A stretch of 64,000 nucleotides of DNA from Bathymodiolus thermophilus thioautotrophic gill symbiont (GCF_003711265.1 NZ_CP024634.1:1240001-1304000); one strand, 5' to 3'; counted from the first letter of the stretch, positions 19,146 to 29,162 are shown. The notes: a model not told the origin generated them from the sequence alone. A program made the numbers and translations.

Positions 19146-19218
19146 AATTTTTTTTATAAAGTTGTAAAATTTTGTTAATTATTATAAATTAAAAAACATT
19201 TCTGGTGTAAATTGTTTT

Positions 19219-19318
19219 AATTCAATATTTACACCTTATCTTGGCAAGGTCAAGATTGGTTTTTAACAATTGTCAATTAATTGAATTTTGCTAATCATCT
19301 ATATTTATACAAAAGTCT
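19219..19318. repeat. Degenerate MITE copy at the ypjD 3' end
   Basis: GAATTTTGCTAATCATCTAT and TTATACAAAAGTCTC at 19276-19318 match the right terminal repeat; the left half is poorly conserved. Its last base falls in the ypjD stop codon, so the element abuts or forms the 3' end of that gene. Confidence 0.55.
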
Positions 19319-20103
19319 CAATTCAAAAGTCTTTCTAATACAAACTTGGATCCGTAATAAGCAAGAACCAAAATACCAAAACCAATTTGTGTGGCAGTAA
19401 TGGCTTGTTTTCCACGCCAGCCAAAGGCTTTTCTGCCAAAAACGAGAGTGGCAAAAATAACCCAAGCGATGATTGAAAGGGTGGTTTTGTGAATCAGGTG
19501 TTGGGCAAATATATCTTCAATAAAGACAAACCCAGTGAGTAGCGACAAGGTTAATAAATAAAAGCCGATTCTAAGGCTTTGAAACAACAAGGCTTCCATG
19601 GTTTGCAGCGGTGGCAATTTACTAATAAAGCCATTAATTTTCTTGGCATGCAAGTGCCTTTCTTGGATTTTTAATAACACGGATTGACATACCGCTAAGG
19701 CGAGTAGGGCGTAGGCAGTGATGGATAAAAACACATGTGAGGCAATGCTTAAGGGGATGATTTTTCCAGCAGTGTCGGGAAACAAAACGCTAAATAATAG
19801 CGATGAAGCGGCCAATGGATAAACCAAAATACCGAGCGCATGCACAGGTTTGGAAATAGATGATAGGAACAACAAAACTGCTACTAGCCAAGCGACAAAA
19901 GAGGTGCTATTAGCCAACCCAAAAAACACGCCACTAGCCGCCCAGAAATTGGTAAAAGTTAAGGCGTGTGCAATAATGGCAAAACTGAGCAACAAAAAAA
20001 TACTTTTTTGATGACGATGCTGAATATCGTCTTTAGTGTAAAAACGCATTAGCAGAGCGGTTGCCAGCGAATAGGAGATAATGGCAAAGTAAGATAAAAG
20101 CAT
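19318..20103 (-). CDS. ypjD: CcsA/YpjD-family inner-membrane cytochrome assembly-like protein
   Basis: A 261-residue polytopic protein with about eight hydrophobic helices and the CcsA/HemX-type pattern (SIASHVFLSITAYALLALAVCQS, HLIHKTTLSIIAWVIFATLV). In gammaproteobacteria this gene (ypjD, also called corE) stands divergent to ffh, exactly as here. Some relatives act in haem handling or cytochrome c maturation; the exact function is not settled. The tryptophan-rich WWD haem-handling motif of true CcsA is not evident. Confidence 0.85.
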   Translation of the reverse strand: MLLSYFAIISYSLATALLMRFYTKDDIQHRHQKSIFLLLSFAIIAHALTFTNFWAASGVFFGLANSTSFVAWLVAVLLFLSSISKPVHALGILVYPLAASSLLFSVLFPDTAGKIIPLSIASHVFLSITAYALLALAVCQSVLLKIQERHLHAKKINGFISKLPPLQTMEALLFQSLRIGFYLLTLSLLTGFVFIEDIFAQHLIHKTTLSIIAWVIFATLVFGRKAFGWRGKQAITATQIGFGILVLAYYGSKFVLERLLN

Positions 20104-20166
20104 AATTATTTTTTGAATGAAAACAAGGCACTATAATACGATACTTTAACACTATTAATTAAAAAA

Positions 20167-21579
20167 ATGTTTGATAACTTAACCGACCGCCTTGCCAACA
20201 GTTTTAAAACCCTACAAGGCAAGAATAAACTTTCAGAATCCAATATTAAAGATGCCATTCGTGAGGTACGCCGTGCCTTGCTAGAGGCTGATGTTGCACT
20301 TGAAGTCATTAAAATATTTCTTGATAAAGTGCAAGAAAAGGCTTTAGGGCTTAAAGTTAACGAGGGACTTAACCCGTCACAAGCCTTTGTCAAATTAGTA
20401 GAAACAGAACTAACTGAGATTATCGGTGGCGAAAACAAAACCTTAGATTTAAGGGCACAACCGCCAGCAGTAGTCATGGTTGCTGGCTTGCAAGGTGCAG
20501 GTAAAACCACCTCAATCGCCAAGTTAGCGCGTTATTTAAAAGAAAAAGAAAATAAAAAAGTTTTGTTGGTTAGTGCCGATGTTTACCGTCCTGCAGCCAT
20601 TACACAGCTAGAAGTGCTGGCAAAACAAGTAGAAGTAGATTTTTTCCCATCTAGTGTTAATGACAAGCCGGAAAAAATTGTTGCCAGAGCCAAAAAACAT
20701 GCGCAAAAGCAATTTTTTGATGTGTTATTGGTGGACACCGCAGGGCGCCTGCATATTGACAGTGAGATGATGGCTGAAATCCAAGCGTTACAAAAACAAG
20801 TCGATCCAATTGAAACCTTGTTTGTGGTAGACGCAATGACAGGTCAAGATGCAGCGCATACTGCCAAAGCGTTTGCTGATGCATTGCCATTAACAGGGGT
20901 TATTTTAACCAAAACTGATGGTGACGCCAGGGGAGGCGCAGCACTTTCGGTGCGTCATATTACTGGCAAGCCGATTAAGTTTTTAGGTGTGGGTGAAAAA
21001 GTCGATGCACTAGAACCATTTCATCCAGATAGAATTGTTTCGCGCTTATTGGGTATGGGCGATGTTTTGTCATTGATTGAAGAAATTGAGCAAAAAGTTG
21101 ACCGCAAAAAAGCAGAAAAAGCGGCTAAAAAAATGGCAAAAGGTCAGTTTGACTTAGAAGATATGCGCGATCAACTTTTGCAAATGGAGCAAATGGGCGG
21201 AGTAGAGGCTTTGATGGATAAAATGCCAGGAATGGGACAAATTCCACAAAGTGTTAAAAATCAAATGATGGGGTCGCTGGAAACCAAAAAAATGGTGGCC
21301 ATTATAAATTCAATGACCCCCAAAGAGCGCACCCACATTAAATTAATTAAAGGCTCGCGTAAAAATCGTATCGCTAAAGGTTCTGGCACTCAGCCACAAG
21401 ATATTAACAAACTGATTAAGCAGTTTGAAAAAATGCAAAAACAAATGAAGAAAATGAGCGGTGGAAAAATGCAAAAAATGATGGCAAAAATGGCAGGAAT
21501 GCAGGGCAAAGAGGGCGGTATGCCTGATTTATCAAAAATGAAGTTGCCAAATATGGGCGGCAATAAATTTCCGTTTTAA
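20167..21579 (+). CDS. ffh: Signal recognition particle GTPase Ffh (SRP54)
   Basis: Binds 4.5S RNA and hydrophobic signal sequences and hands ribosomes to FtsY. The 470 residues have an N-domain helical bundle, the G-domain motifs GLQGAGKTTSIAKLA, DTAGRLHID, TKTDGDARGGAALS and FLGVGEKVDALEPFHPD, and a methionine-rich M domain (about 300-470: QLLQMEQMGGVEALMDKMPG, KMQKMMAKMAGMQ). Divergent from ypjD; a TATAAT-like box lies in the 63 bp between them. Confidence 0.98.
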   Translation: MFDNLTDRLANSFKTLQGKNKLSESNIKDAIREVRRALLEADVALEVIKIFLDKVQEKALGLKVNEGLNPSQAFVKLVETELTEIIGGENKTLDLRAQPPAVVMVAGLQGAGKTTSIAKLARYLKEKENKKVLLVSADVYRPAAITQLEVLAKQVEVDFFPSSVNDKPEKIVARAKKHAQKQFFDVLLVDTAGRLHIDSEMMAEIQALQKQVDPIETLFVVDAMTGQDAAHTAKAFADALPLTGVILTKTDGDARGGAALSVRHITGKPIKFLGVGEKVDALEPFHPDRIVSRLLGMGDVLSLIEEIEQKVDRKKAEKAAKKMAKGQFDLEDMRDQLLQMEQMGGVEALMDKMPGMGQIPQSVKNQMMGSLETKKMVAIINSMTPKERTHIKLIKGSRKNRIAKGSGTQPQDINKLIKQFEKMQKQMKKMSGGKMQKMMAKMAGMQGKEGGMPDLSKMKLPNMGGNKFPF

Positions 21580-21675
21580 TGCTGTTTGTGAAAAACCATT
21601 TCCACTCCCATTTTTTAAGTGTTACAAACTCTGGTTACGATAAAAATATGGTTTTATTGAGTTGCAAGTACAAAA

Positions 21676-22344
21676 TTATTTTTTAATTTGGCTTGATTTT
21701 TTTGAAAAAGCTGCTGAAAAGTATTCAATGCTATTTTTGGCACGATTATCTGTGTCAATTGTTTCCAGTATCTCTTTGGCATACGATTGATAGTTTGTAT
21801 TACCAGTAATTAAAAATGCTCTTTTTAAGTAGTCTATTGCTAAAATAGGGTCTTTTTCCAAATATTCTGACAACTCCTCGTAATGCCTTGCTTGCCTTTG
21901 AGTGCTCTTTAAAAATCTTTTGAATTTCGCTTCAAATTGTGAGTCAAAATCTATATATTCTGTTCGATTGAAATCTGATGGTATTTCCGTTTTAGGCGTT
22001 TTAACAATAATGGTTTCCTTTCCTAATGCTTGTGCCACACCAAGTTCATAATATAAATTTGCTTGAGTTTTGACTGGCGTGTCTCTGTGGATAATAACAA
22101 TGCATATTGCTACAGACTCAATAAGTTTCCATATTTTTAATAAAAAATCTCTACCCGTTGTTTCTTCGCTGGCATCTATGGTTTGATAATCAAATGACAA
22201 GCAATGGCTCTTGATGGCATTTTGAATATCAGTAACTGGCGTAGGTATCATTCCACCTAGTTGGGTAATTAAGAAACAATGTTGCGGCCGAAAATCAATT
22301 AAATTATTAATGGCATCGCCATCAATAGGGCTATAAATAATCAC
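21676..22344 (-). CDS. Nucleoside-deoxyribosyltransferase/TIR-like fold protein of unknown function
   Basis: A 222-residue cytoplasmic protein. Residues about 20-125 show the pattern of the NDT/TIR-like nucleotide-binding fold: QHCFLITQLGG, a strand AICIVIIHRD, and YYELGVAQALGKETIIV (family form NVyYElGiAhalgK.vil, whose Glu is catalytic in deoxyribosyltransferases). A C-terminal helical part follows (EKDPILAIDYLKRAF). Such domains serve in nucleotide metabolism and, in many anti-phage systems, as NADase or nucleotide sensors; which applies here is not visible. It starts with GTG overlapping the stop of the 46-residue gene (GTGA). Confidence 0.6.
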   Translation of the reverse strand: MIIYSPIDGDAINNLIDFRPQHCFLITQLGGMIPTPVTDIQNAIKSHCLSFDYQTIDASEETTGRDFLLKIWKLIESVAICIVIIHRDTPVKTQANLYYELGVAQALGKETIIVKTPKTEIPSDFNRTEYIDFDSQFEAKFKRFLKSTQRQARHYEELSEYLEKDPILAIDYLKRAFLITGNTNYQSYAKEILETIDTDNRAKNSIEYFSAAFSKKSSQIKK

Positions 22345-22481
22345 CTACGCTTGCTTTTTGCTACAGGAACATTGGCATATTTACCAACACTTTTTTTATG
22401 CGAGAGAATACGACCTTTATCGCGATCAATTTTAATGTAGCGATTGGTGCGTGGATTTTTAACTTGAACAATATCTGCCAT
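22341..22481 (-). CDS. 46-residue basic protein coupled to the NDT-like gene
   Basis: ATG at 22481, stop TGA at 22341-22343 overlapping the GTG start of the next gene. The peptide is very basic (NPRTNRYIKIDRDKGRI, then VAKSKRR at the C-terminus) and predicted soluble, suggesting binding to nucleic acid or ribosomes. I know of no assigned function. The tight overlap implies co-translation with the downstream NDT-like protein. Confidence 0.6.
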   Translation of the reverse strand: MADIVQVKNPRTNRYIKIDRDKGRILSHKKSVGKYANVPVAKSKRR

Positions 22482-22512
22482 AACTCTATTATAGTTAATT
22501 TCTTATAAATGT

Positions 22513-23811
22513 TTATGATTTTTTAAGACGATAACGAGCAGATTCAGCGTGCGCTTGCAAGCCTTCACCGTCAGCTAAAGTAGCAGCGATTTTACCTAGT
22601 GTGTTGGCACCCTGATCGGAGACCATAATTAAACTGGATTTTTTTTGAAAGTCGTAAACACCCAGTGGAGACGAAAAACGAGCAGTACCTGAGGTGGGTA
22701 AAACATGGTTAGGCCCCGCACAATAATCGCCTAAAGACTCGCAAGTGTAGCGACCCATAAAAATTGCACCTGCGTGTCGAATGCCGTCTAACATTTCTTG
22801 TGGATTTTCAACGGATAACTCTAAGTGTTCAGGGGCAATTTGGTTAGACAAGGCAATGGCTTCATCCATATCTTTGGTAAGAATGAGTGCGCCACGGTTT
22901 GTAAGTGCCGTTTCAATGATGGACTTTCTGTCCATGGTGGGTAATAATTTGGCAATGCTTTTTTCCACTTGGTTGATAAAATCAGCATCAGGGCAAAGTA
23001 AAATTGACTGTGCATCTTCATCGTGTTCTGCTTGAGAAAACAAATCCATGGCAATCCAATCGGGATTGGTTTTGCCATCACAAATAATTAAAATTTCACT
23101 AGGACCGGCAATCATATCAATACCAACCTGCCCAAAAACAGCACGCTTGGCGGTGGCAACATATATATTGCCAGGGCCAACAATTTTATCTACTTTTGGT
23201 ATGGTCTCGGTGCCATAAGCAAGGGCTGCTATTGCTTGTGCACCCCCTACAGTAAAGACTTGAGTAACGCCTGAAATATAGGCTGCCGCTAATACTAACG
23301 AGTTGCTGGTGCCATTTGGCGTAGGTACTACCATGATTAAGTCTTGCACACCAGCCACTTTAGCGGGAATGGCGTTCATTAGTACAGAAGAGGGGTAGGC
23401 TGCTTTGCCACCTGGTACATATAGGCCTACACGATCAAGGGGGGTGATTTTTTGCCCCAACATTGTGCCGTCGTCTTCGGTGTAAGTCCAAGTGCTTTGT
23501 TTTTGTTTTTCGTGATATAGGCGCACGCGGTCTGCTGCGATGGTTAATGCAGATTTTTGCTTTTCATTCAGCGTGTCAAAGGCTTGCTTAAGGGCGGGTA
23601 ATTTAATGGTTAATGCCTCCATACTGGTGGCATTCGTCCCATCAAATGTATTTGTATAATCCATTAAAGCGCTGTCGCCGTTGTTGCGAATTTTGGTAAT
23701 AATGTCATCAACTGTTTGCGCAACTTGTTTATTTGAAACGCTATCCCAAGCAAGTAGTGAGGACAGTTTTTTTTGAAAATCAACTTGCGTGGATACCAAT
23801 TTTGTGATCAT
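22513..23811 (-). CDS. hisD: Histidinol dehydrogenase
   Basis: Zinc- and NAD-dependent enzyme of the last two steps of histidine synthesis. The 432 residues include [31 protein letters not shown] (read in part: [11 protein letters not shown] and DMIAGPSE), [18 protein letters not shown] and [11 protein letters not shown], covering the zinc ligands and the catalytic Glu-His. It overlaps hisG by four bases and is downstream of it on the same strand, the murA-hisG-hisD order found in many proteobacteria. Confidence 0.97.
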   Translation of the reverse strand: MITKLVSTQVDFQKKLSSLLAWDSVSNKQVAQTVDDIITKIRNNGDSALMDYTNTFDGTNATSMEALTIKLPALKQAFDTLNEKQKSALTIAADRVRLYHEKQKQSTWTYTEDDGTMLGQKITPLDRVGLYVPGGKAAYPSSVLMNAIPAKVAGVQDLIMVVPTPNGTSNSLVLAAAYISGVTQVFTVGGAQAIAALAYGTETIPKVDKIVGPGNIYVATAKRAVFGQVGIDMIAGPSEILIICDGKTNPDWIAMDLFSQAEHDEDAQSILLCPDADFINQVEKSIAKLLPTMDRKSIIETALTNRGALILTKDMDEAIALSNQIAPEHLELSVENPQEMLDGIRHAGAIFMGRYTCESLGDYCAGPNHVLPTSGTARFSSPLGVYDFQKKSSLIMVSDQGANTLGKIAATLADGEGLQAHAESARYRLKKS

Positions 23812-24425
23812 AAGTTTTTCTCAATGTTGCTAACCCAAGATTTAATTTGGGTATTTTTGGTTTTAAATGAGGCGGTATTGACCACCAAACGAGAGCTAAT
23901 GTCTTTAATGTGTTCAAGTGGCACAAGTCCGTTTGCTTTGAGCGTGTTACCAGTATCAACCAAATCAACAATGCAGTGCGCCAAGCCAACGACGGGTGCG
24001 AGCTCCATTGCGCCATATAATTTGATAATTTCAATTTGCTGGTTTTTGGCTTCAAAATACTGTTTAGCTGAACGGACATATTTGGTGGCAATTTTTAAAG
24101 TGTCTTGTTTTAATTGTTTTTTGTCGCTGGCAGCTACCATTAACTTACATTTGGCAATGCCTAAATCTAGTAACTCAAATAAGCCATTGGCGCCGTGTTC
24201 TAATAGCACATCTTTGCCAGCAATGCCCATATCTGCTGCACCGTGTTGCACAAACACAGGGACATCGGTGGCACGAATGACAATGACTTTAATGTCGTCA
24301 AAATTAGTATCCAAAATCAGTTTTCTGGAATTCAGTTCTTTGTCAGCAATTTCTAACCCTGCTTTTTTTAATAGTGGCAAGGTTTGTTCAAGAATTCTGC
24401 CTTTGGACAATGCGATTGTTAACAT
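23808..24425 (-). CDS. hisG: ATP phosphoribosyltransferase, short form
   Basis: First committed step of histidine synthesis. At 205 residues it is the short HisG form without the C-terminal regulatory ACT-like domain, which in known organisms needs HisZ as regulatory partner; no hisZ is in the window. Motifs include [44 protein letters not shown] and [15 protein letters not shown] (the PRPP-binding signature with its DTG). It is followed by hisD with an ATGA overlap. Confidence 0.97.
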   Translation of the reverse strand: MLTIALSKGRILEQTLPLLKKAGLEIADKELNSRKLILDTNFDDIKVIVIRATDVPVFVQHGAADMGIAGKDVLLEHGANGLFELLDLGIAKCKLMVAASDKKQLKQDTLKIATKYVRSAKQYFEAKNQQIEIIKLYGAMELAPVVGLAHCIVDLVDTGNTLKANGLVPLEHIKDISSRLVVNTASFKTKNTQIKSWVSNIEKNL

Positions 24426-24440
24426 AATATATACCCTTAA

Positions 24441-25700
24441 TTAATCTTGGACTCTTTCAATATTGGCACCCAATAATTTTAGTTTTTCTTCAATGGTTTC
24501 ATAGCCACGGTCAAGGTGATAGACTCGCTCAATCGTGGTTGTGCCTTTGGCGGCCAATCCTGCCAATACTAAGGATGCTGAAGCCCTTAAATCAGTCGCT
24601 ATTAAATGCGCTCCCGTTAGGGATTTTACGCCTTTACAAAACACTGTGTTACCCTCTAAAGTTAGATTGGCACCCATACGCATTAACTCAGGAATATGCA
24701 TAAAGCGATTTTCAAAGATATTTTCAGTAATGCTACTGTGTCCTTCTGCAATAGCATTTAATGCTGTAAATTGTGCCTGCATATCGGTTGGAAAATTGGG
24801 GTAAGTGCCGGTTTTAATGTTAACGGCTTTTGCTCGCTTGCCGTTCATATTTAATGTGATTGATTGACTGTCGGTTTTGATATCTGCACCGGTTTCAATT
24901 AATTTTCCCAATACCGAGCGCATTGCTTTTGGATTGGTGCCTTTAACGGTAATCGAGCCACCAGTAATGGCAGCAGCCACTAAATAAGTGGCAACTTCAA
25001 TGCGGTCTGAGCAGACTGAATATTGCACGCCATTTAATTTTTTTACCCCTTCAATGACGATAACAGAAGTGCCAATACCACTAATTTTTGCACCCATTTT
25101 GTTTAAACAATGGGACAAGTCGGAAACCTCTGGCTCTTGTGCGGCGTTATTGATTGTAGTGGTGCCTTGTGCTAAAGTGGCTGCCATAATGACATTTTCT
25201 GTAGCAGTTACAGAAATTTGGTCAAAATAAATATCGGCTCCTACTAAGTTTTCGGCTTCTGCATAAATATAACCATTTTTAACTTCAATGGTGGCACCTA
25301 ATTCTTTTAAGGCTTTAAGGTGAAGGTCAACAGGGCGAGTGCCAATCGCACAACCACCAGGGAGTGATACTTTGGCTTTTCCGTATTTTGCTAACATTGG
25401 CCCAAGTGCTAAAATTGCAGCACGCATGGTTTTAACCAAATTGTAGTCAGCCACTAAATTATCAAGCTTTGATGCATCTACATACAGTGAAGAATCAGAT
25501 TCTAGAATAAACTCAGCACCCATGCTCATTAGCAATTTTAATGTGGTAGATATATCGCTGAGCTGTGGTGCATTTTGGAGTGTAATAGGGCTGTCTGCCA
25601 GAATGGAGGAAAACAAAATGGGTAATGAAGAATTTTTAGACCCAGATGCTTTTACATTACCCCGTAAAGGCGTGCCACCTTGAATAACAAGCTTATACAT
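24441..25700 (-). CDS. murA: UDP-N-acetylglucosamine 1-carboxyvinyltransferase
   Basis: First step of peptidoglycan precursor synthesis, adding enolpyruvate to UDP-GlcNAc. The 419 residues show SGSKNSSLPILFSSILA (Lys22), the loop SLPGGCAIGTRPVD with the catalytic cysteine (Cys117, so it should be fosfomycin-sensitive in principle) and GTYPNFPTDMQAQF. It overlaps the mlaC 3' end by eight bases, and 15 bases separate it from hisG, so mlaC-murA-hisG-hisD looks like one transcript. The bolA/yrbA gene usual between mla and murA is missing. Confidence 0.98.
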   Translation of the reverse strand: MYKLVIQGGTPLRGNVKASGSKNSSLPILFSSILADSPITLQNAPQLSDISTTLKLLMSMGAEFILESDSSLYVDASKLDNLVADYNLVKTMRAAILALGPMLAKYGKAKVSLPGGCAIGTRPVDLHLKALKELGATIEVKNGYIYAEAENLVGADIYFDQISVTATENVIMAATLAQGTTTINNAAQEPEVSDLSHCLNKMGAKISGIGTSVIVIEGVKKLNGVQYSVCSDRIEVATYLVAAAITGGSITVKGTNPKAMRSVLGKLIETGADIKTDSQSITLNMNGKRAKAVNIKTGTYPNFPTDMQAQFTALNAIAEGHSSITENIFENRFMHIPELMRMGANLTLEGNTVFCKGVKSLTGAHLIATDLRASASLVLAGLAAKGTTTIERVYHLDRGYETIEEKLKLLGANIERVQD

Positions 25701-26358
25701 TCTTTAGTTTTTTGTTGATTTTTTTAATCAAACTGTTAAGGCCTTTGCGTTTAATGTGGGAACTGAATTGTGCCTTATAATTCTTAATCAAACTTACGCC
25801 CGAAAACACCAAATCGTACACACGCCAATGGTTTAAGCGAATCATTTTTAAAGTAACTTTAAGCGGGTTTTGATTTTTATCAAAGCTAATAAATAATTTA
25901 ATAATGGCTTTATTGCCTTTACGCTTTATCTTTGGATCGGTGGAAATTTTAATATTATTAAGCTGATCGTAAGTGCTTAAAATGCCTGCATAATCATTAA
26001 TTAAAGATTTGGTAATATATTGTTGAAAAGCCTTTTTTTGTTGGTTATTGAGAGCGCTCCAATGTTCTTTTAGCGTTAAACGCACTGCTACATCTATGGC
26101 AATATAAGGCAATAATTCCGCTTTAATGAGCGCCTCAATGTTTTCAGGTGTAACCCGTTTTTGATCTCTAAGTTTTTTAAGTGCAAGCAAGGCATTTGTC
26201 ATAATATTGAATGCAGCGATATTTGGCGGACCAACAACATCAGTCGCCGCCCTTGAATGTGGTGCCACATTATGCTCTACTGCTAAAGTTGCACCAGTAG
26301 TTAAAATAGACAATATAATGAACAATGTTTTAACTGTATTTTTCATGTCAAAATTCAT
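25693..26358 (-). CDS. mlaC: Periplasmic phospholipid-binding protein MlaC
   Basis: A 221-residue MlaC-family protein (alternative ATG four codons in, giving MKNTVKTLFIILS as signal peptide start; cleavage near TLA). Mature part: LIKAELLPYIAIDVAVRLTL, WSALNNQQKKAFQQYITKSLI, and NHWRVYDLVFSGVSLIKNYKAQFSS, the classic MlaC C-terminus. It acts between the outer-membrane lipoprotein MlaA and the inner-membrane MlaFEDB complex. Position before murA agrees with the mla operon, but mlaF, mlaE and mlaD are not upstream; uvrC is divergent there. It therefore stands alone as an mla gene. Confidence 0.93.
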   Translation of the reverse strand: MNFDMKNTVKTLFIILSILTTGATLAVEHNVAPHSRAATDVVGPPNIAAFNIMTNALLALKKLRDQKRVTPENIEALIKAELLPYIAIDVAVRLTLKEHWSALNNQQKKAFQQYITKSLINDYAGILSTYDQLNNIKISTDPKIKRKGNKAIIKLFISFDKNQNPLKVTLKMIRLNHWRVYDLVFSGVSLIKNYKAQFSSHIKRKGLNSLIKKINKKLKNV

Positions 26359-26395
26359 AAAATAATAAAAATATTGATTTTACCTTTTTGTATAG

Positions 26396-28186
26396 ATGCC
26401 AATTAAAGAAAAACTAAAAAATTTAACAACCCAACCCGGTGTATATCAAATGCTTGATAAGCAGGGGCTGGTGATTTATGTGGGTAAAGCAAAAAACTTA
26501 AAAAAACGCGTATCCAGTTATTTTTCTAAAACCCATCAAGATGACAAAACCAGAGTGTTGGTTATTAATATTCAAGATTTTGATGTGGTAATTACCGATA
26601 CTGAAACACAGGCGTTGTTACTGGAAAATGAACTGATTAAACAGCACAAACCTAGGTACAACATTTTACTCAAAGACGCCAAAAGTTATCCTTATATTTG
26701 CGTGAGTAACGACAAGCACCCACGCGTGGGTTTTTATCGTGGCACTAGAAATGAAAAATACCAATATTTTGGCCCTTATCCATCTGCACATATAGTGCGT
26801 AATTCTCTTACTTTATTGAAGAAAATTTTTAAAGTAAGACAATGTGCTAATGCTACTTATCGCTCCAGATCACGAGCTTGTTTGGAATATCAAATTGGAC
26901 TTTGTAGCGCACCTTGCGTTAATAAAATTAGTGATGAGGATTATAGGCAAGATGTCAATATGATGCGGTTATTCCTCTCAGGCAAAGGCGCACAAACCTT
27001 AGACAATATCTCACAAAAAATGCAAAATGCATCGAAAAACCAAGATTTTGAATTGGCCGCCCATTTGCGTGACCAAATGATTGGCTTGCGTACCATTCAA
27101 GAACAGCACAGTTCCCAAACAATGGGCGATATGGATGTGATTAGCATTGCCACTCAAGATGGTATTCATGCTGTTGAAATATTATTTGTGCGCTCAGGCA
27201 AGCAAATTGGTCAAGAGTGTATTTTTCCGCAACACGCCAAAGGCAAAGATGCTGAAGTGGTTTTGTCAGCCTTTTTGCCCCTGTATTATTTAGGCAAAGA
27301 CACGCCTAAGCAACTTTTATTAAGCAACAAATTGGTGGATAAAAAACTCATTGCCTCAGCATTGTCCACACAAATTATTGACGCACCACAAAAAGACAAG
27401 CGTCATTTTTTAAAAATTGCCACCCTTACTGTACAAGAAAACCTAAAACAACACCTTATCTCAAAATTCACCAAACGCACGCAACTGCAACAATTGCAGA
27501 AAACACTTAACCTTAAAACATTACCAAACACCATGGAATGCTTTGATATTAGCCATACCATGGGTGAGGCGACAGTTGCCTCCTGCGTCGTGTTTGAAAA
27601 AGGGTTGCCAAGAGTTAAGCAATATCGCCAATTCAACATTAGCAACATCACCCCAGGTGATGATTATGCAGCGATGAATCAGGCAGTTTTTAGGCGTTAT
27701 TCACGCCTATTAAAAGAGCAAAAAACACTGCCCGATGTGGTTTTTATTGATGGCGGCTTGGGGCAGTTAAATCAGGCGATTATGGTTATGGATTCAATTG
27801 GTATTGAATCTATCCAACTGGTTGGCGTGGCAAAGGGCGAGGGTAGAAAAGCAGGGTTGGAAACTTTGATTATGGTCAAAGACGGCAAAACAAAAAAAAT
27901 CAATCTACCACCACACGACCAAGCGCTGATGTTGATTAACCATATTCGTGATGAATCACACCGTTTTGCCATTAAAAATCATCGACAGAAGCGTGGCAAA
28001 AAACGCACCACATCAGTGCTTGAAGGTATTCCAGGTGTAGGAAAACTACGCCGAATGGCATTACTTAATTATTTTGGTGGTTTGCAAGAAGTGCAAAAAG
28101 CCAGCCGTGATGAAATCGCAAAAGTAGAAGGTATCTCGCAAGCATTAGCGGATAAAATAGCAGAAAAATTAAAAAATAAAATATGA
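26396..28186 (+). CDS. uvrC: Excinuclease ABC subunit C
   Basis: Makes both incisions in nucleotide excision repair. The 596 residues have the N-terminal GIY-YIG nuclease (TQPGVYQMLDKQGLVIYVGK, residues about 12-31), a cysteine cluster (CLEYQIGLCSAPC), a UvrB-interacting UVR motif (about 205-235), the RNase H-like C-terminal nuclease (ECFDISHTMGE, FIDGGLGQL) and helix-hairpin-helix ends (LEGIPGVGKLRRMALLNYFGG). Overlaps the small membrane gene downstream by four bases. Confidence 0.97.
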   Translation: MPIKEKLKNLTTQPGVYQMLDKQGLVIYVGKAKNLKKRVSSYFSKTHQDDKTRVLVINIQDFDVVITDTETQALLLENELIKQHKPRYNILLKDAKSYPYICVSNDKHPRVGFYRGTRNEKYQYFGPYPSAHIVRNSLTLLKKIFKVRQCANATYRSRSRACLEYQIGLCSAPCVNKISDEDYRQDVNMMRLFLSGKGAQTLDNISQKMQNASKNQDFELAAHLRDQMIGLRTIQEQHSSQTMGDMDVISIATQDGIHAVEILFVRSGKQIGQECIFPQHAKGKDAEVVLSAFLPLYYLGKDTPKQLLLSNKLVDKKLIASALSTQIIDAPQKDKRHFLKIATLTVQENLKQHLISKFTKRTQLQQLQKTLNLKTLPNTMECFDISHTMGEATVASCVVFEKGLPRVKQYRQFNISNITPGDDYAAMNQAVFRRYSRLLKEQKTLPDVVFIDGGLGQLNQAIMVMDSIGIESIQLVGVAKGEGRKAGLETLIMVKDGKTKKINLPPHDQALMLINHIRDESHRFAIKNHRQKRGKKRTTSVLEGIPGVGKLRRMALLNYFGGLQEVQKASRDEIAKVEGISQALADKIAEKLKNKI

Positions 28187-28359
28187 TTATTAGAATACTT
28201 ATTGTTGTTTTTATACTGAGTTATATCATTTGGCTAATAAATAACCGCATTTTAGGAAGAAACTTAGTACTCGCCAAGGTTATTGCCACCACACTTGTTG
28301 TTACCAGTGTGGTTTATTTGATACTGGGCAGTTTGTCCTATTTGATTGAAGGGGTTTGA
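28183..28359 (+). CDS. 58-residue membrane protein
   Basis: ATG at 28183 overlaps the uvrC stop (ATGA). The peptide has two hydrophobic helices, VVFILSYIIWLI (about 9-20) and IATTLVVTSVVYLILG (about 34-49), separated by a basic loop (NNRILGRN). No family recognised. The overlap suggests coupled expression with uvrC. Confidence 0.6.
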   Translation: MIIRILIVVFILSYIIWLINNRILGRNLVLAKVIATTLVVTSVVYLILGSLSYLIEGV

Positions 28360-28424
28360 CTGCTGCATTCAAGAGAGCATGCTTATTGCTCATTGTCTGA
28401 AATTGTTAGAGTGTTAAAAAAATA

Positions 28425-29162
28425 TTACGGATAGTTTTCTAATCGACTGATTTTATAGCCACCTCTATTTTTTAAAAGTTCTATTAATTTTTTAAGCTCA
28501 GATTCCTCATATTTGTATCGAAACATTTCATCGTGACTCAGCAATACAATATGAGATTTTGTGAAAGTTTTGTTGTCGTTAAGTTTTTTTTCAATTTTCT
28601 TGAAAATATCTTCAGCAGTGCCTATTGGATCCCCTGTATGCGGGTCATGCGCCCATTCTAAATCCCATCCAAACAGTGAAAATCCATTTTTAACCAATAA
28701 ATCCGCCGCCTCTATTCCACTGCTCACATCATTTCTACTTCTTCCATTGATGCGCCACATATTCCTACCGGGTAATCTTCCTATTTTATTGTCCAATTTT
28801 AAAGCGTTTTTATTTTTAATGAAATCCTTAAGCGCCCCTTTAGGGTTTGAATAATATAATTTATAATGGTCATTTGCATGGCTATAACTATGATTTCCAA
28901 CCCCAATAAATTTATTTTCCTTATAAAGCCTTACATCTTTAGGCCTTGCCAAAGCATGCTCACCTACCAACATAACGAAAATTGGCAATTCCTCCGCTAA
29001 CACCGCATCGTTTATTCTTCGACTTCCATTTAAGGGTCCATCATCAAAAGTTAAATAAATGTGTTTAATGTTTTTATGAGTACTCTGATCTGTTGACTGT
29101 GCCTGATTATTTGCAGCACAAGAAGACAGCAGGATTATTAAACTGTATATTATATTTTTCAT
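28425..29162 (-). CDS. Polysaccharide deacetylase (NodB-type) lipoprotein
   Basis: A 245-residue carbohydrate esterase 4 protein. The signal peptide ends in the lipobox LLSSCAAN, so it is a lipoprotein processed by Lgt. NodB motifs: TFDDGP (motif 1, with the catalytic base and metal Asp), NHSYSH (motif 2, both metal His), LPGRNMWR (motif 3 Arg), GWDLEW (motif 4) and LLSHDEM (motif 5, catalytic His). All residues needed for activity appear present. Likely removes acetyl groups from peptidoglycan, chitin-like or exported polysaccharide in the periplasm; substrate not deducible. Stands alone. Confidence 0.88.
   Translation of the reverse strand: MKNIIYSLIILLSSCAANNQAQSTDQSTHKNIKHIYLTFDDGPLNGSRRINDAVLAEELPIFVMLVGEHALARPKDVRLYKENKFIGVGNHSYSHANDHYKLYYSNPKGALKDFIKNKNALKLDNKIGRLPGRNMWRINGRSRNDVSSGIEAADLLVKNGFSLFGWDLEWAHDPHTGDPIGTAEDIFKKIEKKLNDNKTFTKSHIVLLSHDEMFRYKYEESELKKLIELLKNRGGYKISRLENYP

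Noticed and set aside
20106-20522. 138-codon minus-strand frame opposite ffh
   Set aside because: Fully antisense to the conserved N-domain of ffh with no family features.
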